A stretch of 6,750 nt of DNA from SAR324 cluster bacterium (GCA_022572825.1 JACZVE010000177.1:1-6750), one strand, 5' to 3'. Positions 1 to 6,729 are shown, counted from the first letter of the stretch. The notes: generated by a model not told the origin, from the sequence alone. Made by a program: numbers and translations.

Positions 1-1767
1 CAGGGAGACGGCGGCGAAAAAGGGCTCAATCATATCGGGCACGAAGGGCTGCTCAAGCGCGTAATCGGGGGCTATTACGGCCTGACCCCAGCGATTGGGA
101 AGTTGGTGAACGACAACAAAATCGAGGCTTACAACCTCCCCGAAGGCTGCATTCTTCAGCTTTATCGTGCAATCGCCGCTGGCAAGCCGGGAACGCTCTC
201 AAAGGTTGGGTTGGGGACCTACGTCGATCCTCGACAACAAGGAGGAAAGCTCAACTCGGCCACTACGGAGGAACTCGTGGAATTGGTCGAATTTTCGGGG
301 AAAGAATGGCTGTTTTTCAAAGGGTTTCCCATCAGCGTCGTCTTCCTCCGCGGGACAACGGCAGATATGGACGGTAACATCACCATGGAGCGGGAGTCAT
401 TGTTCCTGGAGGACCTCTCTTTGGCCATGGCGGCAAAGAGCTCGGGGGGTTATGTTATCTGCCAGGTGGAACGCCTCGCAGAGACTGGTTCCCTGAAATC
501 GAAGGACGTCAAGATCCCTGGAATTATGGTGGATTGTATTGTGGTTTCCGAACCCGAAAACCACATGCAGAACTATGGCACGAATTACAATCCGGCTTTT
601 TCCGCCGAGATCAAGATTCCCGTCCACACGCTCGAACCATTGCCTCTGAACGAGCGCAAGATGATATCTCGCCGCTGTGCCATGGAACTGCGCGCGAACA
701 GCGTCATCAATCTGGGAATCGGCATGCCGGAGTGCATCGCCTCGGTGTGCGGCGAGGAACGGGTCTACCGCTATATCACACTCACCGCGGACCCCGGCAT
801 TATCGGCGGCGTGCCCATGGGAGGGCTGGACTTCGGGGCCGCGGTGAACACGAGCGCCCTGATAGACCACACGTCCGCATTCGATTTCATTGATGGTGGG
901 GGTCTGGACATCGCCTTTCTCGGGCTGGCCCAATGCGACCGGCAGGGCAACGTCAATGCGAGCAAGTTCGGCGACAGGGTGACCGGCTGCGGCGGATTTA
1001 TCGACATCAGCCAAAACAGCCGCAAGGTCGTTTATTTAGGCACGTTCCGTGCCGGCGGATTGAAAACGACCGTAGAAGATGGCCAGTTGCGCATCCTTCA
1101 GGAGGGCAAGCATATAAAATTCCTCAATGCCGTCGAACAGATCACTTTCAGCGGAAAGTTGGCTGTGGAGAACGAGCAGCCCGTACTCTTCGTCACGGAA
1201 AGATGCGTGTTCAGGCTCGGCAAAAATGGCCTGGAGTTGATCGAAATCGCCCCAGGCATAAACATCGAACGGGATATCCTGACCGGGATGCAATTCGAAC
1301 CCATCATCAACGACCCTGTACTGATGGATAACCGAATTTTCCTGCCTGAACCGATGGGTTTGAAGGATAGGATGCTCAGCATGAGCCTGGAAGACCGGAT
1401 CAGCTACAATACGGAAACCAACACGATCTTCCTCAATTTCGCCGGGTTGCGCGTGCGAACCGAAAAGGACATAGCGGACATCCGGGAGGCGGTGGAAAGC
1501 AGAATGAAGGCAGTCGGCAGAAGGATGCACTCCATCGTGAACTACGACTCGTTTATGATTGACGAGGATGTAATGGACGAATATGCGGACTTGGTGAAAT
1601 ATATCGATGATACCTACTATCTCAGCGTGGCACGCTATACCACGAGCGCCTTCCTGCGCCTGAAGCTGGGCAGGGAACTGGCCATACGCAGACTCTCCCC
1701 TTACATTTATGAGACCGAGGAGGAAGCGAAACGCTCCCAGGCTCGACACGACTCGCTTGCCGTATGA
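1..1767 (+). CDS. Acyl-CoA:acetate/3-ketoacid CoA-transferase (propionate CoA-transferase/YdiF type), 5'-truncated by the window edge
   Basis: This reads open from base 1 to the TGA at 1765-1767, giving 588 residues. The true start lies upstream, because family-like sequence (GLNHIGHEGLLKRVIGG, residues 9-25) precedes the first in-window start codon, a TTG at 103. Family I CoA-transferases move CoA between carboxylates through a glutamyl-CoA thioester in the cytosol. Visible in order are an alpha-like half with KIEAYNLPEG and VDPRQQGGKLN, and a beta-like half with NLGIGMPE (residues 237-244), then GGVPMGGLDFGAAVN, DGGGLDIAFLGLAQ and GCGGFIDISQN. A C-terminal extension of about 110 residues (477-588, from FLNFAGLRVR) is absent from E. 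coli YdiF, as I recall its sequence. By comparison with YdiF about 70 residues are missing, so the full protein would be near 660. The expected catalytic Glu (LTVE-G-IGG) is Asp264 here (LTADPGIIGG). Base composition is lower in GC than the next gene. Family assignment is firm; substrate and activity are not. Confidence 0.9.
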   Translation, partial: QGDGGEKGLNHIGHEGLLKRVIGGYYGLTPAIGKLVNDNKIEAYNLPEGCILQLYRAIAAGKPGTLSKVGLGTYVDPRQQGGKLNSATTEELVELVEFSGKEWLFFKGFPISVVFLRGTTADMDGNITMERESLFLEDLSLAMAAKSSGGYVICQVERLAETGSLKSKDVKIPGIMVDCIVVSEPENHMQNYGTNYNPAFSAEIKIPVHTLEPLPLNERKMISRRCAMELRANSVINLGIGMPECIASVCGEERVYRYITLTADPGIIGGVPMGGLDFGAAVNTSALIDHTSAFDFIDGGGLDIAFLGLAQCDRQGNVNASKFGDRVTGCGGFIDISQNSRKVVYLGTFRAGGLKTTVEDGQLRILQEGKHIKFLNAVEQITFSGKLAVENEQPVLFVTERCVFRLGKNGLELIEIAPGINIERDILTGMQFEPIINDPVLMDNRIFLPEPMGLKDRMLSMSLEDRISYNTETNTIFLNFAGLRVRTEKDIADIREAVESRMKAVGRRMHSIVNYDSFMIDEDVMDEYADLVKYIDDTYYLSVARYTTSAFLRLKLGRELAIRRLSPYIYETEEEAKRSQARHDSLAV

Positions 1768-1893
1768 CTGGCTATCCCCTCATCCGCACTTTCGTGTGCC
1801 CATTACCCTGGTTTTCGTCGAGCACACTCATTCGGCAAGGTACGAGAAGGCGTTATGCAGCGAGTACGTTCATTTATCCACCTATTTAGGTCT

Positions 1894-1922
1894 TTGCGAT
1901 CGCGATAACCCGCCCGCATTAT
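1894..1922 (+). promoter_or_regulatory. Possible sigma70 promoter upstream of the acyl-CoA synthetase
   Basis: TTGCGA (1894-1899, 4 of 6 to TTGACA) is followed by exactly 17 bases and then CATTAT (1917-1922, 4 of 6 to TATAAT). A transcript would start near 1929 and carry a leader of about 330 bases, including both hairpins, before the start codon at 2261. This rests on motif match only; such matches occur by chance. Confidence 0.25.
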
Positions 1923-1949
1923 TCAAACGCCCTTCGCCATGATGCTGGC

Positions 1950-1972
1950 CAGGGGCAGGGACTCCGCCCCTG
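1950..1972. repeat. Inverted repeat, 7-bp stem (CAGGGGC / GCCCCTG)
   Basis: Perfect 7-base arms at 1950-1956 and 1966-1972 flank a 9-base loop. No T-run follows on either strand, so it is not a standard intrinsic terminator. It could be a repetitive extragenic palindrome or part of the synthetase leader. Only the symmetry is seen. Confidence 0.45.
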
Positions 1973-2041
1973 CAACGCGTGCGAGTCGCGCGCTGATTCC
2001 CCACAATTCACGATTCATGAAATATTGAGGCCAGGCAACAC

Positions 2042-2071
2042 GCCGCACGGCAGGGAGCGCTTCCGTGCGGC
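2042..2071. repeat. Strong inverted repeat, 9-bp stem (GCCGCACGG / CCGTGCGGC)
   Basis: Perfect 9-base GC-rich arms at 2042-2050 and 2063-2071 enclose a 12-base loop. This is the most stable hairpin I see in the window. It lies 190 bases before the synthetase start and has no T-tract, so it may be a leader structure, a Rho-independent-like pause or an extragenic palindrome. Confidence 0.45.
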
Positions 2072-2248
2072 ATGCGCTACGATCCATCGTGCCCGGTGAG
2101 ATCGCTGTTTTCCTCGCCGCCGCAACACGGCATACTGGCACGAGGCGTCACCGGAGCGCGGCCGGTTGCATCGCCATGCTGCGAAGCGGGACGCACCGGC
2201 CCTGACGCCCTGGAGTATGGGGAACATACCTACCGGCGCCACATCCGC

Positions 2249-2254
2249 GGAGAG
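2249..2254 (+). promoter_or_regulatory. Ribosome binding site GGAGAG that sets the synthetase start
   Basis: GGAGAG sits 6 bases before the ATG at 2261. It is the only good Shine-Dalgarno match near the candidate starts and supports 2261 over the in-frame ATG at 2072. Confidence 0.7.
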
Positions 2255-2260
2255 CGCACC

Positions 2261-4030
2261 ATGGGAAAACTACGCTATTACCGCTTCCTGTACAGGTACC
2301 TGCGCCTGGTCGCCTTCCAGCGCGATACGCTCGGCCGCACCGCCGAAGCCCTGGCGGCGTCCCGGCCCGACGCGCTCTGCTGCCGCTTCGAGGAGGAGGC
2401 GATCTCCTTCGCCGCGATGAACCGCCGCGCGAACCGCCGGGCCAACTTCTTTCACGGCCTCGGGGTGGGCAAGGGCGAGGTGGTTTGCCTGCTGATGGAA
2501 AACCGCCCGGAATTTCTGGAGACGGTGATCGGCCTTGCCAAGCTGGGGGCCGTCACCGCGCTGCTGAATACCAACCTGAAAGGATCCGCCCTCGCCCACT
2601 GCATCAACATCTCCGGCGCCACGCGGCTCATCGTGGGGGCGGAATGCCTGGAGGCATTGCAGGCAGTGCTGCCCGAACTGGAATCCGTGGCCACGGCGGG
2701 CCTGTTCGTGGATACGCGCTGGAGCGGCGGTATCCCTCCGCCTGCGGGGACGAGCGACCTGAACGACATGCTGGCGCGGGCGGACGAGTCCAATCCGCAC
2801 CATCCGCCCCTGAGCAGCAAGGACCTCGTTTTGTATATTTACACGTCCGGAACGACCGGACTGCCCAAGGCGGCCAGGATCAATCACTACCGCCTGCATG
2901 GCGCCGGGTTGGCGATGGGATTCTACGCCCTGGCGCTGAACTCCGACGACGTCGTCTATTGTGCGCTGCCCCTCTATCACAGCAACGGCATTCTGATCGC
3001 CTTCGGCTCCGCGATGGTCTCGGGCGCCGCGCTGGCCTTGAGCCGGCGATTTTCGGCAAGCGGCTTCTGGGACGAGGCGGCCGGCATGGGGGCCACCGCG
3101 TTCATCTATATCGGCGAAGTGTTGCGCTACCTGGTCAATCAGCCGCCTTCGCCCGCCGAGCGGCAACACCGGGTGACGCGCATTCTCGGCAACGGCCTCC
3201 GTCCGGACATTTGGCCGGCGGTCGGCGAGCGCTTTGGCATCGCGCACATCCGCGAGTTCTACGCTTCCACCGAGGGCAACGCGATCACCATCAACCTGGA
3301 CGATCGGCCGGAATCGGTCGGCACCTGTGTGCTCAAGTTCTCGGACAACCTCGTGGTGGTGCGCTACGACGTGGAGGCAGACGACTACATCCGGGATGCG
3401 CAAGGGCACTGCCAGCGCTGCCAGCCCGGTGAAGCGGGAGAGTTGCTGGCGGAAAACACCCGCACCGTGCCGTTCCACGGCTATGCGAACGCCAAGGAGA
3501 CGGAGCGCAAGATCCTGCGCAACGTGTTCAAGCCGGGGGATGCCTATTTCCGCACCGGCGATCTGGTGAGCAGGGATGCGCAGGGCCACTACTACTTCGT
3601 GGACCGCATCGGGGACACCTATCGCTGGAAGGGGGAAAACGTTTCCACCCAGGAGGTGCAGGAGATTCTGAGCGGCTTCGATGGGCTGCACATGGTCAAC
3701 GTCTATGGCGTGAAGCTGCCCGGCGCCGAAGGGCGCGTCGGCATGGCCGCCCTGCAGATGGGCGAGGGCCAGGCATTCGACGGCGCGGGTTTCTACCGCT
3801 TTGCGACGGAGCGCCTGGCCAGCTATGCGGCGCCGGCCTTTGTGCGGCTGGTTTCGGAGATGGACCTCACCGGCACCTACAAGCTTCGCAAGACGGACCT
3901 GCAAAGCCAGGGATTCGACCCGGAGCAGGTAGAGGGTGCGCTGTTCTACGTGGATCGCGACAATTCCACCTACGCGCCGCTGGACAGCAAGGTCTATCGA
4001 GACATCATCGGCGGCAGCCTGGGCTTTTAG
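2261..4030 (+). CDS. FATP/FadD-type long-chain acyl-CoA synthetase (AMP-forming)
   Basis: This 589-residue enzyme of the ANL superfamily activates fatty acids with ATP and CoA through an acyl-adenylate. It probably works at the inner membrane face, coupling uptake to activation, as known for the fatty-acid transport protein group. The ATP-binding loop YIYTSGTTGLPK is at 192-203, the FATP-like EFYASTEGN at 332-340, YFRTGDL at 429-435, DRIGDTYRWKGENVS at 448-462, and the C-terminal lysine expected to act in adenylation is Lys541 in GTYKLRK. Length and the ending (TYAPLDSKVY) match bacterial FATP-like synthetases of about 600 residues. The start at 2261 is chosen from the GGAGAG site and because family similarity begins there; an earlier in-frame ATG at 2072 is unlikely. 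All motifs look intact. Chain-length preference cannot be read from sequence; bile-acid or very-long-chain acids are alternatives within the same subfamily. Confidence 0.92.
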   Translation: MGKLRYYRFLYRYLRLVAFQRDTLGRTAEALAASRPDALCCRFEEEAISFAAMNRRANRRANFFHGLGVGKGEVVCLLMENRPEFLETVIGLAKLGAVTALLNTNLKGSALAHCINISGATRLIVGAECLEALQAVLPELESVATAGLFVDTRWSGGIPPPAGTSDLNDMLARADESNPHHPPLSSKDLVLYIYTSGTTGLPKAARINHYRLHGAGLAMGFYALALNSDDVVYCALPLYHSNGILIAFGSAMVSGAALALSRRFSASGFWDEAAGMGATAFIYIGEVLRYLVNQPPSPAERQHRVTRILGNGLRPDIWPAVGERFGIAHIREFYASTEGNAITINLDDRPESVGTCVLKFSDNLVVVRYDVEADDYIRDAQGHCQRCQPGEAGELLAENTRTVPFHGYANAKETERKILRNVFKPGDAYFRTGDLVSRDAQGHYYFVDRIGDTYRWKGENVSTQEVQEILSGFDGLHMVNVYGVKLPGAEGRVGMAALQMGEGQAFDGAGFYRFATERLASYAAPAFVRLVSEMDLTGTYKLRKTDLQSQGFDPEQVEGALFYVDRDNSTYAPLDSKVYRDIIGGSLGF

Positions 4031-4032
4031 CG

Positions 4033-4048
4033 CCGTCCGCGCGGACGG
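4033..4048 (+). terminator. Possible terminator-like palindrome after the acyl-CoA synthetase
   Basis: CCGTCCGC followed directly by GCGGACGG is a perfect 16-base palindrome starting 2 bases after the TAG stop. It could fold into a GC-rich hairpin, but GGGCAAAA follows rather than a T-tract, so the terminator call is weak. Confidence 0.3.
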
Positions 4049-4132
4049 GGCAAAATGCGCCGCGACCCCCTCGCCACCTGGAGGTTCCGCACGGGGGTAG
4101 AACGTATCTCAATAATGGCAAACGGGTCACAA

Positions 4133-4223
4133 GCCCGTCCTGAGCCTGTCGAAGGGCCCGTCTGAGCTGCACTGAGCTCAGTCGAAGTGCGCAGTCGCAG
4201 GGCCTGTCCTGAGGCTGACGAGG
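4133..4223. repeat. Cluster of dispersed intergenic repeat units (GTCCTGAGCCTGTCGAAGG type)
   Basis: Three related units lie in the gap between convergent genes. Unit 1 is GTCCTGAGCCTGTCGAAGG, about 4137-4155. Unit 2 is ACTGAGCTCAGTCGAAGTGC at 4171-4190, sharing CTGAGC and GTCGAAG with unit 1 and containing the perfect palindrome ACTGAGCTCAGT (4171-4182). Unit 3 is GTCCTGAGGCTGACGAGGG, about 4205-4223, with 3 mismatches in 19 to unit 1. A further TCGAAGGGC at 4294-4302 matches part of unit 1. From general knowledge, this motif family is highly repeated between genes in many beta- and gammaproteobacteria. The copies are seen directly; their genome-wide abundance is inferred. Confidence 0.65.
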
Positions 4224-4310
4224 GAAGCGGGGCAGCCCACCCTGCCTGCACCCTGAGTGGCGCAGGGAAGCACAAATGCGCGCCGACATGCGATCGAAGG
4301 GCGGGTGGAC

Positions 4311-4326
4311 GCCTGCTCCGGCAGGC
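4311..4326 (-). terminator. Possible terminator hairpin after larE
   Basis: Arms GCCTGC (4311-4316) and GCAGGC (4321-4326) enclose a 4-base loop, and the stem starts 2 bases beyond the minus-strand larE stop. On the minus strand GTCCACC follows, so there is no U-tract. It may stall transcription or protect the 3' end. Confidence 0.35.
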
Positions 4327-4328
4327 AG

Positions 4329-5183
4329 TCAGCGATCCCCCCGCAATGCCTCGTTGAGGGAGCCGGAGCGGAATCCCCGCAGGTCCAGCGTCACATAGCG
4401 GTAGCCATACTCGCGGAAGGCGGCGTCGATGGCTTCCCGATGGGCAAGCAGGAGCGGGAAATCCTGCGCGGGCACTTCGATGCGCGCCACGTCGTCGTGG
4501 TGGCGTACCCGAAGCTGGGTGAGGCCGAGATCCTTCAGGAAGCGCTCAGCCTTCTCGATCTGCGTCAGCACGGGGATGGAGATGGAAAAGCCATAGGGTA
4601 CGCGGCTGGAAAGACAGGCAGCCTGGGGTTTCTCGGCATTCCCGAGACCCAAGTGGCGGGCCAGCATGCGGATATCGTCCTTGCCGAACCCACAATCGGA
4701 GAGGGGTGTGCGCACGCCATGCTCCTTGGCGGCGACCAATCCTGGCCGGTGGTCGCCCCAGTCGTCCTGGTTGGTGCCGTTGAGTACGGTGGCATAGCCC
4801 TCCGTTTCGGCAATGCGCGCCAAATCCGCGTACAGCGTGGTCTTGCAATAATAGCAGCGGTTGGCGGGGTTGGCGCGGTAGTGAGGATTGTCGATTTCCC
4901 TCGTCAGGATGACCCGGTGTGGCATCCCCCACTGGCCGGCTAGCTGCCGCGTCAGGGCCAGATCGTCCCGCGTCAGAGAATCCGAACCGGAAGTCACCGC
5001 CAGTGCCCGGTCGCCCAGCTCCCGGTGGGCCAGATAGGCGAGGAGCGAGCTGTCGACGCCTCCGGAAAATGCCGTGACGGCGCTTCCCACGCCCAATAGA
5101 TCGGCCCGCAAGGCACGGTATTTTTCCGCGACCTCGGGCGTCAGCGGCAGCGCCCGCGGAGGTACGCTCGGTTTAAGTTCCAC
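4329..5183 (-). CDS. larE: LarE-type ATP-dependent sulfur transferase (nickel-pincer cofactor synthesis)
   Basis: LarE adenylates the carboxylate of pyridinium-3,5-biscarboxylate mononucleotide made by LarB and inserts sulfur in its place; LarC then adds nickel to give the lactate racemase cofactor. The PP-loop SGGVDSS is at residues 40-46, NGTNQDD at 135-141, and AACLSSRVPYG, carrying the sulfur-donor cysteine position, is around Cys190. It also has CYYC (Cys110, Cys113), the three-cysteine pattern of LarE proteins reported to hold a [4Fe-4S] cluster and act catalytically. I chose the GTG at 5181-5183 (284 residues), which fits the usual length of about 270-280; a weak AGGTG lies 11 bases upstream. 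The frame is open to an ATG at 5399, but that stretch lacks family character. A GTG at 5225 is another option. No larA, larB or larC is nearby. Related PP-loop enzymes are an alternative, though the motif set favours LarE. Confidence 0.88.
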   Translation of the reverse strand: MELKPSVPPRALPLTPEVAEKYRALRADLLGVGSAVTAFSGGVDSSLLAYLAHRELGDRALAVTSGSDSLTRDDLALTRQLAGQWGMPHRVILTREIDNPHYRANPANRCYYCKTTLYADLARIAETEGYATVLNGTNQDDWGDHRPGLVAAKEHGVRTPLSDCGFGKDDIRMLARHLGLGNAEKPQAACLSSRVPYGFSISIPVLTQIEKAERFLKDLGLTQLRVRHHDDVARIEVPAQDFPLLLAHREAIDAAFREYGYRYVTLDLRGFRSGSLNEALRGDR

Positions 5184-5450
5184 GGCGTATTTCGCACCTG
5201 GAAAGGGTGGCCCGTCGTTGGCCACCGTACGATTTGAAAAGGTGGAATCTATTGTGCCAGCGGGATGGGCAGCGATCAAGTCCCCTGCTGAAGTACGCCA
5301 CGGATAGGGTGTGACAGTACGCCGCATCCGTAATTGATGCCAGGTCGCGTTCAAAGCGAGGTGATTGTTGCTCGAGTGAACCGCTGCAGTGACGAGCACC
5401 GCCGCACCGAGATCAGCCCTGCCACGCCCTGGCGTCCGGCGGCGCGGCGG
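5184..5450. other. Gap between larE and the 229-residue gene; no gene seen
   Basis: This stretch is the leader region of larE on the minus strand. The frame upstream of larE stays open through it, but the translation shows no family similarity. It contains the possible larE promoter listed separately. I see no clear terminator for the upstream minus-strand gene, so read-through into larE is possible. Confidence 0.5.
5251..5279 (-). promoter_or_regulatory. larE: Possible sigma70 promoter for larE
   Basis: On the minus strand TTGATC (5279-5274, 4 of 6 to TTGACA) is followed by 17 bases and CACAAT (5256-5251, 4 of 6 to TATAAT). Transcription would start near 5244, giving a leader of about 60 bases before the GTG at 5183. 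If real, it rules out the longer ORF starts upstream. Motif evidence only. Confidence 0.35.
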
Positions 5451-6140
5451 CTAGTCGCCTTTACCGGGAGCGCCGTGCTCCATGCGCAATTCCTCCAGCT
5501 TGGCCTGCGCCTCTTCGGCGGCCAGTTCACCGTTTTCCAGTTGCTCACTGAGCTCGGCCAGTTCCTCCGACCGCTGGAGGACGACCTCTTCCCCCTCCTC
5601 CACCGACTCCTTCGCGGCGAGAAAATCCGCGTCCGCCTTGATGTCCCCATCCTTGTGGATGAAGGCAGTCTTCGTCTCCATGTATTGCTGAAAGAGCGGG
5701 GAAGCTCGCAGTGTCTCCAGCTTGTCCTTGTACGCGATCACTTCGCCGGCGTCGGTCTCGTTGATGATGTGGGCGGCCAGCGTGTCGAGCTGCGCCAGCA
5801 GTTCCCGGGCCTGCTCGAAGATGCCCCGTTTTTCGAACTCGTGTATCAGCGTGGCTGTATTCTTGAGCCGCCGCCGGGTGCGGTTGAGAAAAACGGGGGG
5901 AGGGAGCGGCCGCTGCTGGCTGTGGGTGAAGTGGCGCATATCCAGACCGTTGAAGCGGAAGGCGCCCATTTCCACCATTTCTTTGAATTTCTCCCTTCGC
6001 ATGTCGGGCTTCGCATCCTCCAGCCGGGAGAGTTTCTCCAGCAGGTCGCGGAAGTATTCGTGAATCTCGTTGTTATCCGCGATCGTTAGTTCCAGACTCG
6101 CCTTGGCGGCGGAAAACTGATCGATTTCCGTCTCTGTCAT
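5451..6140 (-). CDS. Unrecognised acidic, helical, cysteine-free cytoplasmic protein
   Basis: I do not recognise this 229-residue protein. The ATG at 6138-6140 is supported by AGGA (6149-6152) 8 bases upstream, and it ends at TAG (5451-5453). There is no signal peptide, membrane segment or cysteine. Residues 1-57 look helical and charged. A more basic, Pro-containing stretch at 60-92 (MGAFRFNGLDMRHF, QQRPLPPPVFLNRTRRR) is the most distinctive part and could bind a partner or nucleic acid. Residues 93-160 look helical again (HEFEKRGIFEQARELLAQLD). Residues 178-222 are strongly acidic with heptad-like Leu spacing (LAELSEQLENGELAAEEAQAKLEEL), suggesting a coiled coil. Codon use resembles the neighbouring genes and the frame is clean, so it is probably a real gene. 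It is followed by larE on the same strand after 267 bases and faces the DUF423 gene divergently. No function is proposed. Confidence 0.8.
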   Translation of the reverse strand: MTETEIDQFSAAKASLELTIADNNEIHEYFRDLLEKLSRLEDAKPDMRREKFKEMVEMGAFRFNGLDMRHFTHSQQRPLPPPVFLNRTRRRLKNTATLIHEFEKRGIFEQARELLAQLDTLAAHIINETDAGEVIAYKDKLETLRASPLFQQYMETKTAFIHKDGDIKADADFLAAKESVEEGEEVVLQRSEELAELSEQLENGELAAEEAQAKLEELRMEHGAPGKGD

Positions 6141-6185
6141 CGTTCTGGTCCTGTATGCTGAGGGTAGAACGCGCCAACGCTGTCT

Positions 6186-6197
6186 GCTGCCGGCAGC
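6186..6197. promoter_or_regulatory. 12-base perfect palindrome between divergent genes, possible operator
   Basis: GCTGCCGGCAGC is a perfect palindrome near the middle of the 118-base gap between the divergent genes starting at 6140 and 6259. One further flanking pair (C6184-G6199) also matches. It could be a regulator site serving both genes, but GC-rich palindromes of this size also arise by chance. I see no convincing sigma70 promoter pair in this gap on either strand. Confidence 0.2.
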
Positions 6198-6258
6198 GGC
6201 TCAAATTCCTGAGAATAGCGGCGGCGATCAATTGAAGGCCGCGCTATTTAAACGAACG

Positions 6259-6654
6259 ATGAATGGTTCGGGTTCTCGGCTCTGGATTATCTGCGCCGGC
6301 GTTTTCGGGGCGCTGGGGGTCGCCATGGGGGCTTTCGGCGCTCACGCACCCTCGGCCGTGCTGCCCCTGCTGGTGATGCCCGTCTTCGAGAACGCCGTGC
6401 GCTACCAGTTGTTTCACGCCTTGGCGCTGCTGGGTTGCGGGGTGCTGATGGAGGTGTTTCCGCAGAGGGGGAGCAGGCTGCGTTGGGCAGGCGCCCTGTT
6501 CGTACTGGGGATATTATTGTTCTCGGGCAGCCTGTACGGCCTGTCCCTCTCCGACTTGCGGGTGCTGCGCTGGCTGACGCCTTTGGGCGGACTGTCATGG
6601 ATCGTTGCCTGGGCGCTGCTGGCCCTGGCCTTCGTGCGCAGGGAGGGCGGCTAG
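6259..6654 (+). CDS. DUF423/YgdD-family small integral membrane protein
   Basis: This 131-residue protein has four predicted membrane segments, at about residues 8-26, 50-65, 75-95 and 105-126, and a positively charged C-terminal tail. The family signature is clear: GAxGVAMGAFGAHA (17-30), then ENAVRYQLFHALALL (44-58). Length fits the family (about 120-130 residues). The molecular role of DUF423 proteins is unknown; they sit in the inner membrane. I chose the ATG at 6259 because the first membrane helix starts shortly after it. A TTG at 6232 in the same frame would add nine residues, and neither start has a strong ribosome binding site. The usual Leu-Lys after GAFGAHA is replaced by Pro-Ser, a small departure. 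The gene is divergent from the unrecognised 229-residue gene. Confidence 0.85.
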   Translation: MNGSGSRLWIICAGVFGALGVAMGAFGAHAPSAVLPLLVMPVFENAVRYQLFHALALLGCGVLMEVFPQRGSRLRWAGALFVLGILLFSGSLYGLSLSDLRVLRWLTPLGGLSWIVAWALLALAFVRREGG

Positions 6655-6729
6655 GCGCGGCATGAGGCACGATGCCCGTCTCCCGCCCCGATGCCCTTCC
6701 CCCCCGGCGTGCAATTGGCGAAAGCGCGG

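Larger units (their letters stand above)
1768..2260. other. 493-base intergenic gap between CoA-transferase and acyl-CoA synthetase
   Basis: I find no convincing gene here. The synthetase frame stays open back to an ATG at 2072, but those 63 extra residues are rich in Pro, Arg, Cys and Gly, resemble nothing in the family and lack a good ribosome binding site. Minus-strand ORFs in the region look random. The gap holds a possible sigma70 promoter and two hairpins, listed separately, plus short palindromes: ACCTATTTAGGT at 1880-1891 (interrupted at its centre), GCGATCGC at 1896-1903 and TTCATGAA at about 2014-2021. No T-tract terminator is visible after the CoA-transferase stop. Confidence 0.6.

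Noticed and set aside
397..1014. Minus-strand open frame (205 codons) inside the CoA-transferase
   Set aside because: It lies wholly within strongly conserved coding sequence on the other strand and shows no domain.
2131..2150. TGGCACG resembling a sigma54 -24 element
   Set aside because: The required GC of the -12 element is missing at the proper spacing.
2072..2260. N-terminal extension of the synthetase from the ATG at 2072
   Set aside because: The 63 residues lack family similarity, include the end of a hairpin region, and the better ribosome binding site sits before 2261.
2270..3904. Long minus-strand open frame (544 codons) opposite the acyl-CoA synthetase
   Set aside because: It mirrors the codon structure of a well-supported GC-rich gene, its translation is rich in His, Arg, Val and Ala with no recognisable motifs, and it has no neighbours that fit it.
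4257..4943. Plus-strand open frame opposite larE
   Set aside because: It is an antisense shadow of a gene with clear PP-loop and cysteine motifs; its own translation shows no domain.
5184..5399. N-terminal extension of LarE from the ATG at 5399
   Set aside because: It would give 356 residues, well over family length, has no conserved content, and overlaps the candidate promoter.
5334..6089. Plus-strand open frame opposite the 229-residue gene
   Set aside because: Both strands are open, but the minus frame has a ribosome binding site, charged helical composition and normal start; the plus translation looks like an antisense Leu/Phe/Val-rich shadow.
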